Assembly (NCBI GenBank): GCA_001579985.1
Contig: LRSR01013764.1
Span: 1 to 22,722 of the forward strand
DNA length: 22,722 nucleotides
DNA from: Hypsibius dujardini
Lineage: Eukaryota > Tardigrada > Eutardigrada > Parachela > Hypsibiidae
Reading direction: 5' to 3'
The notes beneath the pieces were generated by a model. The model searched no databases and was not told the origin of the DNA. It worked only from the letters and a program-made list of their open reading frames with translations. A program made the translations under genes and the position numbers. The first letter of the stretch is position 1. Each line of letters begins with the position of its first letter. Of the stretch, positions 1 to 9,518 are shown piece by piece.

Positions 1-93
1 TCTGTTTGTCTGATTTTTATCTGTCGCAATCTGTCTGTGATAATTAGCGCAGTCTGCCAGTCGATGCAGCAACAAGCCAAGAGAAGAGCTTAC

Positions 94-530
94 ACCAATG
101 TGTTTTGGATTTCTTCAGGATGACCTTCATGTTCCGAGTTTCCCGTGCCAATCGGCCGTCTGCCCGCTCCATCTCTTCGCTGATCTCGCCCAAGATGTCG
201 TTGTGAATGTCAACCTGCAAAGCGAAGCTCAGACAGATGCTTGATACGAATGAATAAGCGGTAAAGCGAACAACCCGTGACGAAGTTAAGGTTCTCGCAC
301 CTCCGCGGCTATATCAACCGCAATCTCCCGCTGCCGACCGACCGCCTTCGATAAAGCATCCAGTCCCCGGTCTTGCTCTACAAAACTAAGTTTTACTTAT
401 GCTCCTGAAATTTGATTAGTGTCGCCAGGTTTGCACATCTAGAAGTCTATCCATCTGCCTGCCTGCCTGCCTGCCTGCCTGTCTGCCTGTCTGCCTGCCT
501 GTCTGTCTGTCTGTCTATCTGGCTGGCTGG

Positions 531-561
<31 letters not shown>

Positions 562-1744
562 GCTGGCTGACAATCTGTCTGTCTGTCTGGCTGACTGTCT
601 GTTTGTTTGTCTGTTTGTCTGTGAAGGGCAACATCCTTTGAACGAGTGAGACACACGAAAAAGCAGAGTTGCAGACGCACCTTTAAGGACATGCTGGTGT
701 TGAGCACGAATGTCATACGTGCTGACCGCCCTGGTTTCATCTGTCTCCTCTCCCATTAGCCAGGGATTGGCCGACTGACTGCCATAACCGGATGATGTGG
801 TGCCCAGCAAGTTACTTCGATTATGCGAGGCGGTGGTCTTGGCCGCAAACGCTTGTTCGAGTCGCTTCTCCGTCGTAATTAGGTCGTCCAGCAGGGCTTG
901 CCGGCGCTCTGATTCATTGGCGGATCTGAAAAGAGAGCATCCAATGGTGTACAAGGAGCACATACGACTTTGTGTCATTTACGCAAAATTCGCTCATAGA
1001 TTTAAGCAAACCAACGTGAACTAACATGGTGCTTTGGACGACGGATCTGGTTAGTGTCTGACGGAGAGATGCCGTGCTCGAGGAGAATTTCTTCATCAGG
1101 GTCCGTATGCTCGTGGATAGCTGAAAATCAACACAACGGCAGAAGCAAATTAGCTTTTCATTAAAATTATCATCAGAAAAAGAAAGTATGAATTAATTGA
1201 CGACACATCAATCAATCAATCGATCGATCACACACCCCACAAATGACATTTGAATATACTCATAAGACACAATACATCAATCAACCATATGCCTCAAGCA
1301 TAAAAAGCAACCAACTCAATCAATCCAATCAATCAATCAATCTATTACATACAACACAAAATGACGTTTGAATATACTCATAAGACACAATACATCAATC
1401 AACCGGATGGCTCAAGCATAAAAAGCAACCAAATTAATCAATTCAATCAATCAATCAATCACCAATAAATATGTCCAACTTACACTGGCAGCAGATGCAG
1501 AGTTTTTCGCCAGCTCCTGATGATAATGGCTGATCTTGTCCCTGCAAAAAATCATGGAAATCGGCCATAGAACACACAAACTCATGAGTTTTGGGAGATG
1601 AGAAACACTCACATTATTTCCGCACCCAGTTTCTCAGTCGCAGCGCAGGAAGTCAACCTGCGGATAAAGAAAACAATTAATTAAAATTCATTTGCACCAA
1701 TGAGCCAGCATTTTCATTCACCAAGCATCTCGATGATCACCCAT
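94..1744 (-). CDS. STX8: Syntaxin-8 (endosomal Qc-SNARE), 3' end outside window
   Basis: Syntaxin-8 supplies the Qc helix of the late-endosomal SNARE complex with syntaxin-7, Vti1b and VAMP8. Seven exons are read on the minus strand: 1722-1744, 1613-1657, 1484-1541, 1026-1120, 681-925, 301-377 and 94-214. All junctions are GT-AG and phases agree throughout (221 codons plus one base). The start ATG at 1744 encodes MGDHRDAW, matching the short acidic-Trp start of the family. Family landmarks are RRQALLDDL, NPWLMGEETDETR and the SNARE helix from about residue 156 (EQDRGLDALSKAVGRQ) to about 214 (ARETRN). The C-terminal membrane anchor must lie left of base 1, after the donor at 93. The zero-layer residue that is normally Gln aligns with His185 (see findings). 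Introns carry repeats at 441-622 and 1201-1470. Identification rests on recalled similarity to animal STX8. Confidence 0.88.
441..622. repeat. (CCTG/TCTG)n tetranucleotide repeat
   Basis: A long run of CCTG and CTGT units with interruptions lies in the syntaxin-8 intron between the exons at 301-377 and 681-925. Open frames across it translate as Asp-Arg-Gln-Thr repeats and are artefacts of the repeat. Confidence 0.95.
1201..1470. repeat. Two-copy 118-bp tandem repeat with TCAA tracts
   Basis: Two nearly identical units start at about 1243 and 1361, both running from ATGACRTTTGAATATACTC through GCATAAAAAGCAACCAA and ending in (TCAA)n tracts. They lie in the 363-bp syntaxin-8 intron 1121-1483. 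Confidence 0.85.
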
Positions 1745-2809
1745 TCTCCCGGAAAAAAATAAAGCAGTCCAAAGAACTCAGCGTTTTGATGGTTTCTCCG
1801 GATGTAAACAATGGCTAAGAGGAAAAACTCCCACTTATTACTGGACCCCTGGCTGGACCCCTGGCTGGACCCCTAACAAAAAGAACTGATACAAAAGCCC
1901 CGACGGCCCCCGAGAAGAAACTCTACGGGGAAATGATGCGAGAATGACGGGAATATTTTGTGTAAAATATTTCAGTGTATCAGAAGATAAGGAAGGGAGT
2001 AGAACTAAGGAACGAAGGCGGGGAAACGAAAAGAGATCCTAGTTAACGAAATTCGCTCGCTCCCCAGGAAGAGGCAAACTACCTACTTACTTCGCATACG
2101 ACACGCGCTCTGCTAGATCAGACCCTGTCCGATTTCATGTGTGCTACGCAACAGAGCATGGGCACTGCACCTACGGACCACTTAAAGCCACAAACTAGAA
2201 TTAACGTTGACCAATGCTCTCCCCATTTTGCCGGCGGATTAATTGATCAGTTGAAATTCCATTGTTCAAAATATTTCTCCAGCTTCACTTTTATTTCACG
2301 CTTCGCCGGTCAACGGTGGGGCCCCTGAGTTTGACGATCCATCTTTTTAAAGCAATATTGGGCACATTGATTGATTGATTAGGTGGTTCTGTTTTAAATA
2401 AGCTTCATTTCACTTCACTACGCGTCAATAGGTTATCCCTGGACCGCGAACTTTCATTCCCCGACTAAACAATGCTCCTCTTAACTCTCCACGTACACTC
2501 GTGAACTATCCACCTAGGCTCTTTTCAAGTCATTGCTATCCTCAGGCCCGGTTCGCTCAGCCAGGCAACGTAACCAGATCTCCCCAAGCCCAATTCCGGC
2601 GTGTGAATAATAGCGTCTCCTCAGTGTCACCCCGTGCGTCGACTCCTGGATCATCGCGTCATATTTTCAGGCCTCTGCTCTTCATCACCGAGGTGGAGGA
2701 AGACGCCTTTTCTCATGCAGGCCATAGTTGCGCACGAAGATAGGACGGGACGGGAGATGGTCGCCACGGTAGCAGTTGTTCTGGCAGAAACGTTGGCTGA
2801 TGACGACAG
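1745..2809. other. Intergenic region upstream of syntaxin-8
   Basis: No convincing gene is seen. The stretch next to 1744 should hold the syntaxin-8 promoter and 5' UTR on the minus strand, but no TATA box was recognised. A 12-bp unit (CTGGACCCCTGG) is repeated nearly three times at 1841-1874. Short open frames at 2137-2328 and 2501-2743 show no recognisable domain. Confidence 0.5.
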
Positions 2810-2830
2810 CCAGACAGTCAGTCAGGCAGT

Positions 2831-2911
<81 letters not shown>

Positions 2912-2952
2912 AGGCAGGGAGGCAGGCAGGCAGGCAGACAGACAGACAGCAA
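2810..2952. repeat. (CAGG/CAGA)n tetranucleotide repeat
   Basis: A run of about 28 GGCA units is flanked by CAGT and CAGA units. Translated frames of Gln-Ala-Gly-Arg or Pro-Ala-Cys-Leu are repeat artefacts. Confidence 0.95.
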
Positions 2953-3046
2953 TTCTCTCACCGTTATTCGTAGCCGATGTGAAGAGTCTATACATGCTTC
3001 AGCCGGTCCAAGGGCCTTCCTCTGTCGCGACGACCTCATCAGCCTC

Positions 3047-3480
3047 TCAAGAACCGGCGAATGGGGCAATCCGTTGACCAATGCCCGTTGTGGTTCCAAC
3101 GGAAGGCCCCGATCTCGACGCATGGTGCAAGGTGTACTTCATCGAGGTGGAGAGCTCCTTGATGCCGGTCTGAATGGCCGGGAAGCCGCCAAAGCGGAAG
3201 GTGATGATGGACGTACTGTGAAAGCCGGGCGAGGTGGTCGGCTTCACCTGCTCCCAGCCGCAGACACACCAGGAGAAGGGCAGACTGTCCCTCATTGGGC
3301 GGAGCGTACTGCACCGGTTGAGTCAGGCCGTTTCGAAAACCATCGAGGAGAGAGTTTATGGTAGTACCGGTGTGAAGCGAAAGCATGTGGTGGCTGGATC
3401 CGGGGAAGGTCGAGGGACTCCGGTGGCGGCGAAGGGTGTTGATGATCCGGAACAGGAAACGAAAAAGTCAAGTGTCGGAC
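3047..3480 (-). pseudogene. Unidentified coding-like patch, probably decayed
   Basis: GC-rich minus-strand sequence has coding-like third-position bias, but the best frame changes along it. In the order of reading, the frame with SCSGSSTPFAATG stops near 3358. The frame with NGLTQPVQYAPPNEGQS covers about 3290-3360. The frame with SWCVCGWEQVK and IITFRFGGFPAIQTGIKEL runs to a TGA at 3047. Either frameshifts have broken an old gene or unrecognised introns separate short exons. I do not recognise a family. Confidence 0.3.
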
Positions 3481-3525
3481 CCTGACCAGGAGTAGACATG
3501 GTGTTTTAATTCCTGGTGGGTCTGC

Positions 3526-3580
3526 AGGATCTAGCCTTCTGCAGGACCCCTGAGGGCGGTCCTGCAGAAGGCTAGATCCT
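3526..3580. repeat. Perfect inverted repeat, 23-bp arms, 9-base loop
   Basis: Left arm 3526-3548 begins AGGATCTAGCC and right arm 3558-3580 ends GGCTAGATCCT. The arms are exact reverse complements with no mismatch, separated by nine bases (3549-3557). Pairing stops at 3525/3581. Function is unknown. Confidence 0.92.
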
Positions 3581-4460
3581 TGCCGTCCCCATCCCTGACC
3601 TGATCTGTGGTCAGTCGCATCGAGACTGCAAGTCCTGCTCCCGGATAAGGTGTCGCAGGAGTTGGATGGGCTGAAAAAGTGTCATGGCGAGCGTGGGTGC
3701 AAGGCTCGTGAGGCCAACCGACTTTTAGCCCGTATTGTCTCACCCACATCGTCCGACCTGTCGGGTTCTCCGCACTGCGGACGACCACATTCTGGCGTGT
3801 GCAAAGGCAGTATCGCGACCGGCTTAAGCCCACACCGGCGATTGTTGTAGTCCTGACCAGTGACGTCAATTTGCGCGGACGGAGCCGCTCCAATGGAATT
3901 GTCTGGACGCGGCTGGATAAGCTGCAGGACGCTATTCTCAAATATCGCTGCGGCTGGAGCCCTTCTCTCTTTCACGACTTTGATCGGGATGTTTATTTCA
4001 ATAATTACTAAGAGGTATGAGACTTGTTTTGATGTACTGTAAGAGTTTAAATTTAACTTCCTGTCAGTACAACTGTTTTTCGCGTTTTGTTTGACGTTCT
4101 TTGTCGTTTTGCCTCGTCTTCTTGTCCTCTCTAAACAGCATCCTTAACTTCTTGCGTAGGCACTTCAGTTCAGTACACTCTTCATCGGAGTGTCGAGCAT
4201 AAAGATTAATGTTCATACTTTGTGAAGAGTGCTGGTGAAATAAGCATAACTCGATGATTGGGCCTCCAGCGCCATTACCAGGGTCGCTTGGGGATGTCGT
4301 AAAATACTTGACTGCTTTTCCGCTAATTTAGCGTCATTTCTTCATGATTTATCCCATTCTTGTCACACAACAGTGTACAAAGTTAATCATCCCTAATGGA
4401 GCCTAAATTGGCCGCGTGCTCTTACACAAAACGTCACATACTGTGCACACATAAATAAGC
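3581..4460. other. Intergenic region before the sulfotransferase gene
   Basis: The part at 3600-3975 is GC-rich with overlapping open frames on the minus strand, none of which I recognise. From 4020 the sequence is AT-rich and shows no feature before the TATA element at 4462. Confidence 0.4.
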
Positions 4461-4461
4461 A

Positions 4462-4470
4462 TATATAAAG
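4462..4470 (+). promoter_or_regulatory. Putative TATA box of the sulfotransferase gene
   Basis: TATATAAAG lies 114 bp upstream of the start codon at 4584. A start of transcription about 30 bp downstream would leave a 5' UTR near 90 nt. Confidence 0.4.
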
Positions 4471-4583
4471 TATGAATGAATTAAACGTGAGCAGTTATTC
4501 CTTTTATCGCGCGTATCGAAATTACCTTTTTTTTCTGCCCGAATACGGAAAAGTGTTTTCAGTTTCCTCGCTGGCAGATTATT

Positions 4584-5937
4584 ATGGCTACTACTGCTCA
4601 TGGGATGGATAAGACCAAACTAAAGGACGAAGAAAGGGACGTTCTACGCCCAAACGGGAAGACTCTTCCCGATGATCCGCAATATGATTTGTACGTTTGA
4701 ATTTCCACATAGATTCCTGTGAGAAGTGTGGCCGCCAATCTTGCTGAATGCCAGTCGTCTCAATTTCTAGGCACCTCTACCGGGGTCTCTGGTTGCTCAG
4801 TGGATCGGTGAAGATGATGCCGAAAGTGGCGAAGATGCGCGCCAGACCGGACGACATTGTCGTGGCGTCCTTCCCAAAGAGCGGTCAGGGCACGCGTGTT
4901 TACTTGATACGGAATTCGCTCGGCTTCGGCACATTTTTTAGCTATTGCAATCACGAAAATTGCTAGCTTCCTTAATTTAATTTTTTAGTCACTGCTATTT
5001 CTACACATAGTTTTGCTTTTAGATTGGCTCAATAATTCGTTATAACCTTAACCGTTATAACCGTAGTTAATTTAGCTTATTAAGAAATTATATCTAAAAA
5101 AGGGTCACAGGCGATTTTTACTTGTTAATCAGTTCAATTTTGTTTGTCCCTATAAAATGTCCGTTTTTTTTTCAGGCACTACCTGGATGCAGGCCATTGT
5201 GCAGCTGATCATGTACCGTACCCTCGGTACGATCACTCGGGTGGGTCTCTCGGAGAACGACTGGTGCTTCCTGGATCTGGCTCACAACGCGGACCCCATG
5301 CCGATCGATCTGCTGGACGAACAGATGTCCCCGCGACTGATCAAGACCCACTTGCCTTGGGATTTGCTGCCGAAGAGCATTGTTGAGAAGAAATGCAAGG
5401 TCCAACAAAGCAGTCATGGCCCTCTTGTTTTGCGTTAGTTAACCGTCTATTCTAACTCGCATTAGATGATCTACGTCTACCGGAATCCAAAAGATGTCAT
5501 GGTGTCGCTCTACCACTTTTGCAAGAACGTCCCAGAGGTGATTCACTCGTGTCCTCATGAAACGTTTGAGGAGTTCGTCCAGGCCTTTCTCAAGGATCGC
5601 GTCATCTACGCGCCTTATTTCGAGAACATTGCTTCCTTCTGGCAGCACAGAGGGGACGCAAACGTTCTCTTTGTCGCATACGAAGACATGTCCAGTGTAA
5701 GTAGCGGTAGGCAGAGACAAAAACAAAGACGGACGAAATGTAGACAGACAGACAAGTACAGACATGTACAAAGACAAAAACAGTCAGACATTCAGACAGG
5801 CAGACTGGCAAACAGAAAAACATACATTCAGACGTTCAGACGTTCAGACAAACAGGCACACAGACATGTACACAGACAAACACAGTCAGACATTCAGACG
5901 GTCAAACAGTCAGACAGATAGACAGACAGACAGACAA

Positions 5938-5982
<45 letters not shown>

Positions 5983-6456
5983 TACACAGACATGTACAAC
6001 AGACAAAGACAGACATTCAGACAGACATAAGTAACGAGGTAATGATATAAAGATTATATTTTAGAAGCCGCAAGAAACTATCTCACGAGTGGCCAACTTT
6101 TTGGGTGAGCCTTTGGATAAAGAAACGTTGGACATGATCGTCCGGAAAACGAGTTTTGGGGAGATGAAAAAGAGCGAGAATGTCAAGCGAATCATTCGGC
6201 GCTCATCCATCGCCCAGAGCTTGGCACCGCGCAAACCCGATGGAACCAACTTTCACTTCTTACGCTGTGGTAAGTGCGCTGAATTCATTCAATAACGAAT
6301 ATGGTAGACTGCTTCGACTTCTTTAACCATTATCATAACCCCGTAGGGAAAACTGAAGAGTGGAGGAAGGAATTCTCACCCGAACTGGCGGCAACTGCGG
6401 ACAAATGGGTCACCGAGAATTTGGCTGCGGCTCAACTTGCAGGATTCTCCTTTTAA
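4584..6456 (+). CDS. Cytosolic sulfotransferase, complete, six exons
   Basis: Transfers sulfonate from PAPS to a hydroxyl or amine of a small acceptor; the substrate cannot be told. Exons are 4584-4690, 4771-4883, 5176-5399, 5466-5696, 6065-6269 and 6347-6456, all GT-AG with consistent phase (990 nt, 329 residues, slightly longer than typical SULTs). The 5'-phosphosulfate loop FPKSGTTW spans residues 70-77, its codon 74 split by intron 2. KTHLP (130-134) holds the expected catalytic His132. YVYRNPKDVMVS (151-162) gives the 3'-phosphate-binding Arg154 and Ser162. The last PAPS motif, usually RKGxxGxW, reads RCGKTEEW (292-299). There is no signal peptide or membrane segment. Intron 4 contains a long CAGA repeat. 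Exon 5 has a dead duplicate at 9545-9745. Confidence 0.93.
5730..6030. repeat. (CAGA)n repeat inside sulfotransferase intron 4
   Basis: CAGACA-type repeat with longer-period variants (CATTCAGACGTTCAGAC, GTACACAGACATGTACA) fills most of intron 5697-6064. The frames of Asp-Arg-Gln-Thr that run off exon 4 into it are intronic artefacts. A similar CAGA tract precedes the dead exon copy at 9409-9482. Confidence 0.95.
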
Positions 6457-7170
6457 TTCTGTGCTGTTTTTGCGAGCTCTCGCTTAGCCGGCTCTGTCTT
6501 TATCACAGGGTACTCTCGTACGTTCGATCAACACAAACGACAAACACATACCATTGTTTACGACATATTTAATGCTAAGTGCTTAATTGTGTGAGCTCGA
6601 TGTTTGTTTTCTCCTGCGCGCTGATATTGTTTTTATGAAGCATTAAGCGTTGGCATAAGTATACTACTCGTGACGACTGTCCAGGACTGTAGTGTCCGGG
6701 TTGTGAAACTCCTAAAAAAAGCAAATTTCATTTCACTCCTCCCCAAAGTCAATTTCTGATCTAGTTTCTCTGAATGTCGAATAACGTGAAGAAATTGGAA
6801 ATAAAGTGAAATAAACGACATCTTGCAATTCCGTTCATGAAAATCTTTTAAAAAATGAGATTCGCTGTCGACATTTTTGCGAAATATATATTTCTCTCCT
6901 TAAGAGAGTACTTGTACTTGAACGGTTAAAAAAACAGTTACCGTAGCACTGCTTTTTGTACCGTTTAAAGTGCAACTTCGTTCTTATCCTGGTCGAACAT
7001 CCGGTCAGTTTTTCCTCCCGACCCGAACCTCAATTTTCGCAGGAGATAATTACTTGCTGCCCAGAGTGGGGTGCGACAATAACCGGAAGCTGTGTTACTT
7101 CGCTTTCACTTCACAATAATAATAATAACGCGCACAACACCGGCAAAAACCCAGACAAACGCAGACACGC
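6457..7170. other. Sulfotransferase 3' region and intergenic sequence
   Basis: Sequence after the stop at 6456 is AT-rich. A poly(A) signal AATAAA at 6800-6805, followed by a second about 10 bp on, could end the sulfotransferase transcript. No further gene is seen. Confidence 0.4.
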
Positions 7171-7177
7171 CACGGAC

Positions 7178-7188
7178 GGAAAAATTCC
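7178..7188. promoter_or_regulatory. Rel/NF-kappaB-like site upstream of the peptide gene
   Basis: GGAAAAATTCC, a near-palindrome resembling insect Dorsal/Dif/Relish binding sites, lies 73 bp upstream of the TATA box. Such a short match can arise by chance. Confidence 0.25.
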
Positions 7189-7260
7189 GCTATTTTTCCT
7201 ACTATTCTTTCGCCAAAGCGGCGGTAAACAAAAAGTGCGCTTCAAAACAAACAGCCTTGC

Positions 7261-7268
7261 TATAAAAA
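7261..7268 (+). promoter_or_regulatory. TATA box of the secreted cysteine-peptide gene
   Basis: TATAAAAA is placed to start transcription near 7290. A 5' UTR exon would then end at 7379 before the strong donor GTGAGT, and intron 7380-7508 ends TTTCAG just before the coding exon. Confidence 0.6.
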
Positions 7269-7538
7269 CCGTTTCATTTTTTGACAGCAAAAACATTTTC
7301 TCCTCTGTACCACGATCAAGTCTTCTTGTCCCGCAATTTACATCGACGTCCATTCATTCACGTTCTGTTTTATTCATCGGTGAGTGGTCTTTCCTCGATC
7401 TGTAATTCCTCCGCTGTTTGTTGAGTTATTCTATTGTAATTACACCTGAATAAATGTTTTTCCAGTAGCTTGTTTGAGCTTTGTCATTTATTTTGTCTTT
7501 CATTTCAGACAACCAAGTTATTTGCAAGGCTTTTCAAG

Positions 7539-7733
7539 ATGAAGTTTCTGTGCCTATTTCTCGTTGCCGCGTGCCTCGTCGCGGCCTTCACCATCGGAAC
7601 GGTGGAAGCAGGCCAACACGTCGAGCCATGTGACGAGGACTGCGGCCGAACTGCACCCGAGCAGGCCCAATGCTGCCGTGCCCACGGAAAAAAAGGAGGA
7701 AGCTGCCGCAACGGCAAGATGTGGTGTAACTAA
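7539..7733 (+). CDS. Small secreted six-cysteine peptide, copy 1 (defensin-like)
   Basis: 64-residue precursor. Residues 1-24 form a clear signal peptide (basic start, hydrophobic LCLFLVAACLVAAF core, cleavage likely after VEA). The mature part of about 40 residues has six cysteines spaced C-x3-C-x9-CC-x9-C-x6-C, with the core CCRAHG and a GGSC turn. This is the look of disulfide-stabilised invertebrate defence or toxin-like peptides, but I cannot assign a named family. The coding exon starts at 7509 after TTTCAG, so the only intron is in the 5' UTR. The TATA box and poly(A) signal are well placed. A paralogue lies at 10385-10579. Antimicrobial function is inferred only from size, signal peptide and cysteine pattern. 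Confidence 0.85.
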   Translation: MKFLCLFLVAACLVAAFTIGTVEAGQHVEPCDEDCGRTAPEQAQCCRAHGKKGGSCRNGKMWCN

Positions 7734-7885
7734 TCTACAACGCAACTACTCGTATAACCATGCTTACTTTAGTATGACAACGAACCCTCTGCTGTACCGA
7801 GACAGAACAACATTTTCACATTGTATATGTTCTTACTATTTGTTGCTTGTGTTCTTGTTAAAATTAATCTCTAATTATGTGACAT

Positions 7886-7891
7886 AATAAA
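7886..7891 (+). terminator. Poly(A) signal of the cysteine-peptide gene
   Basis: AATAAA, 153 bp after the stop codon of copy 1, gives a short 3' UTR of ordinary length. Confidence 0.6.
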
Positions 7892-7989
7892 CATGCCATT
7901 TCGAGTTTATGAATCACATGTGGTTCAACTGTCGACGACAGGTCGCGCCACTTTTGCGGACAACTGCATAAATACTTCGGTTCTTTCTG

Positions 7990-8115
7990 ATTGCCTGCAT
8001 GTCTGTCTATCCGTCTGCACGCCGGCCTGCCTATCTGTCTGTATGTCTGTCGATCTGTCCGTCTGTCTGTCGATCTGTCCGTCTGTCTGTCGATCTGTCC
8101 GTCTGTCTGTTTGTC
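7990..8115. repeat. CTGT repeat with a 20-bp higher-order unit
   Basis: CTGT/CCGT tetranucleotides include three exact copies of a 20-bp unit, TCTGTCGATCTGTCCGTCTG, at about 8045-8105. The equivalent tract in the second duplication copy (10940-10985 and 12937-13030) is split by the mariner element. Confidence 0.9.
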
Positions 8116-8411
8116 AAAGCTAACTGATTCTGATTCTTCCACGTAAATATTTAGCAAATAAATTGGTTGTTTTATGGAAATGAAAAAAATTAAAGAGCGA
8201 GCAATTAGTTATTAAAGGTTATGATTTCGTTTTGTGCAAGATTAACAGACAGATAGAGATTCACATTTCTAAGATGTTTTATTACAAATTTCATCGCATT
8301 AAAAGTATTTTAAATTAAAGTTTCAACTTGAATTTTGAAGTACTCCAAAAAGAGTAAAGTTGTTTTAGCACTTAACGCAGCACTTGCAGAAAAAAATATT
8401 CTAAGTTCATT

Positions 8412-8610
8412 TATTCTAGTTTGCCATCCCCATCTCACCGGAACGGAATGGAGAGCAACATGCTCAGTGGGAGTAATCTTCATCACATCGCCATTGGTCA
8501 GAGTCCCAGCGAGTTGGAGGGACTAGGCGTTCCGGATTGGGAAACGTCGAGGAGACGTGACTGCTGCTGGGTGTGTTGGCTTCCTCCTGGAGGTTCCTGT
8601 TCGGCAGCCG
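8412..8610 (-). pseudogene. Truncated copy of LYSMD middle exon plus intron edge
   Basis: Nearly collinear with about 13806-14003, the 3' part of the LYSMD exon 13830-14114 with its donor site and some intron. Because the intron edge is included it is a genomic copy, not a retrocopy. Small indels destroy the reading frame. Homology ends sharply after GGCAGCCG at 8610, matching 14003. The last LYSMD exon has no counterpart here, so it was deleted from this copy. Confidence 0.85.
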
Positions 8611-8815
8611 AGCTAGTTAATGGCCGATGGAGAAAAATACAAGTACCTAGTAAAAATTACGCATAAGGAAAAATACTTTTCCTTACAAAAAAAACCTTAT
8701 TGAGTTCTTACATAGTATGTGAGAAGTTTATAAGCCGTAATTTATACAACGTAATAAGACCCGATAAAACGTACTTTTTTTAAGGTCTGATAAATATTGT
8801 CGATAAAAGAATGTT
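8611..8815. other. AT-rich sequence at the duplication junction
   Basis: No gene is seen. It contains a short inverted repeat, AAGGAAAAATACTTTTCCTT, near 8667. It lies between the broken LYSMD piece and the tRNA-derived sequence and may be the body of the same repeat. Confidence 0.3.
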
Positions 8816-8904
8816 GTGGGCAGGAATCAAACTCGAAACATCTTGATAGATTTCATTTGTAACAATCCTGCAGATGACACCCTAACCACTGCACCTACCC
8901 GCAC
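8816..8904 (-). repeat. tRNA-derived SINE-like sequence
   Basis: The minus strand has an A-box-like GGTGCAGTGGTTAGGG and a B-box-like CGAGTTTGATTCC about 60 bases later, with weakly paired ends (GTGCGGG and TGCCCAC). The acceptor stem has several mismatches and the central part does not form a clean anticodon arm, so a SINE head or tRNA pseudogene is likelier than a working tRNA. Confidence 0.5.
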
Positions 8905-9408
8905 TTTTCCCCATACACTGGAGCTTCTTCGCCTACGCTGTGATAATAATCGCATAAAATTGCCGAAAAACATGTTTCTTTGAATTGAAATCATTAAATA
9001 ATCCTTTATCGTTTCCCGTGAAATAGTAATATTAATTGACGATCAGTACCTTAACATTTTTACTATTGGTTAAATCTAAAAACAACATTCAGTGACATCA
9101 ATTTAATGATTTCGTTTGTTCTGTATATGTTTCCGTACAAATTGACCACTTGTAATCTTTTCCTGATGAAAATATATAATAAACTTCAGGGCCCAGTCTT
9201 ACAAATTAAAAGCATTTATAAGACCTTACAAAAAAATGTACAAATTTTATCAATATATTTATTTGTACATTGTACAAAATTTATAAGAATCTATAGAATT
9301 TTATATGGCTTACAGCAAAAAATTATAAGGTATAGTATTGGGTCATATATTTTTTTTGATATTCAAAATCTCATGTTAACTAGGGGTAGGTAGGTAGGTG
9401 ACATACCG
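8905..9408. other. AT-rich intergenic sequence
   Basis: Very AT-rich. A short TTTGTACATTGTACAAA-type palindrome occurs near 9260-9280. The small open frame at 9106-9393 consists of AT-rich codons and looks spurious. No gene is recognised. Confidence 0.4.
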
Positions 9409-9418
9409 TCACACAGAA

Positions 9419-9481
<63 letters not shown>

Positions 9482-9482
9482 T
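9409..9482. repeat. (CAGA)n tetranucleotide repeat
   Basis: About 17 consecutive CAGA/CAAA units upstream of the dead sulfotransferase exon, matching the placement of the intron 4 repeat in the intact gene. Confidence 0.95.
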
Positions 9483-9518
9483 ATGCCAACACCCGCGACT
9501 GTAGGCGCCAGTATTGAC

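Noticed and set aside
439-740. Open frames rich in Asp-Arg-Gln-Thr and Gly-Arg-Gln-Ala
   Set aside because: They are tetranucleotide repeat translated in frame. The real coding part (681-925) ends at a splice donor before the repeat.
5700-6030. Extension of sulfotransferase exon 4 into a long polar repeat tail
   Set aside because: A strong donor GTAAGT follows codon 225, and the family's next conserved segment starts at 6065 in the right phase.
8816-8904. Functional tRNA gene
   Set aside because: The acceptor stem has several mismatches and no clean anticodon arm forms.
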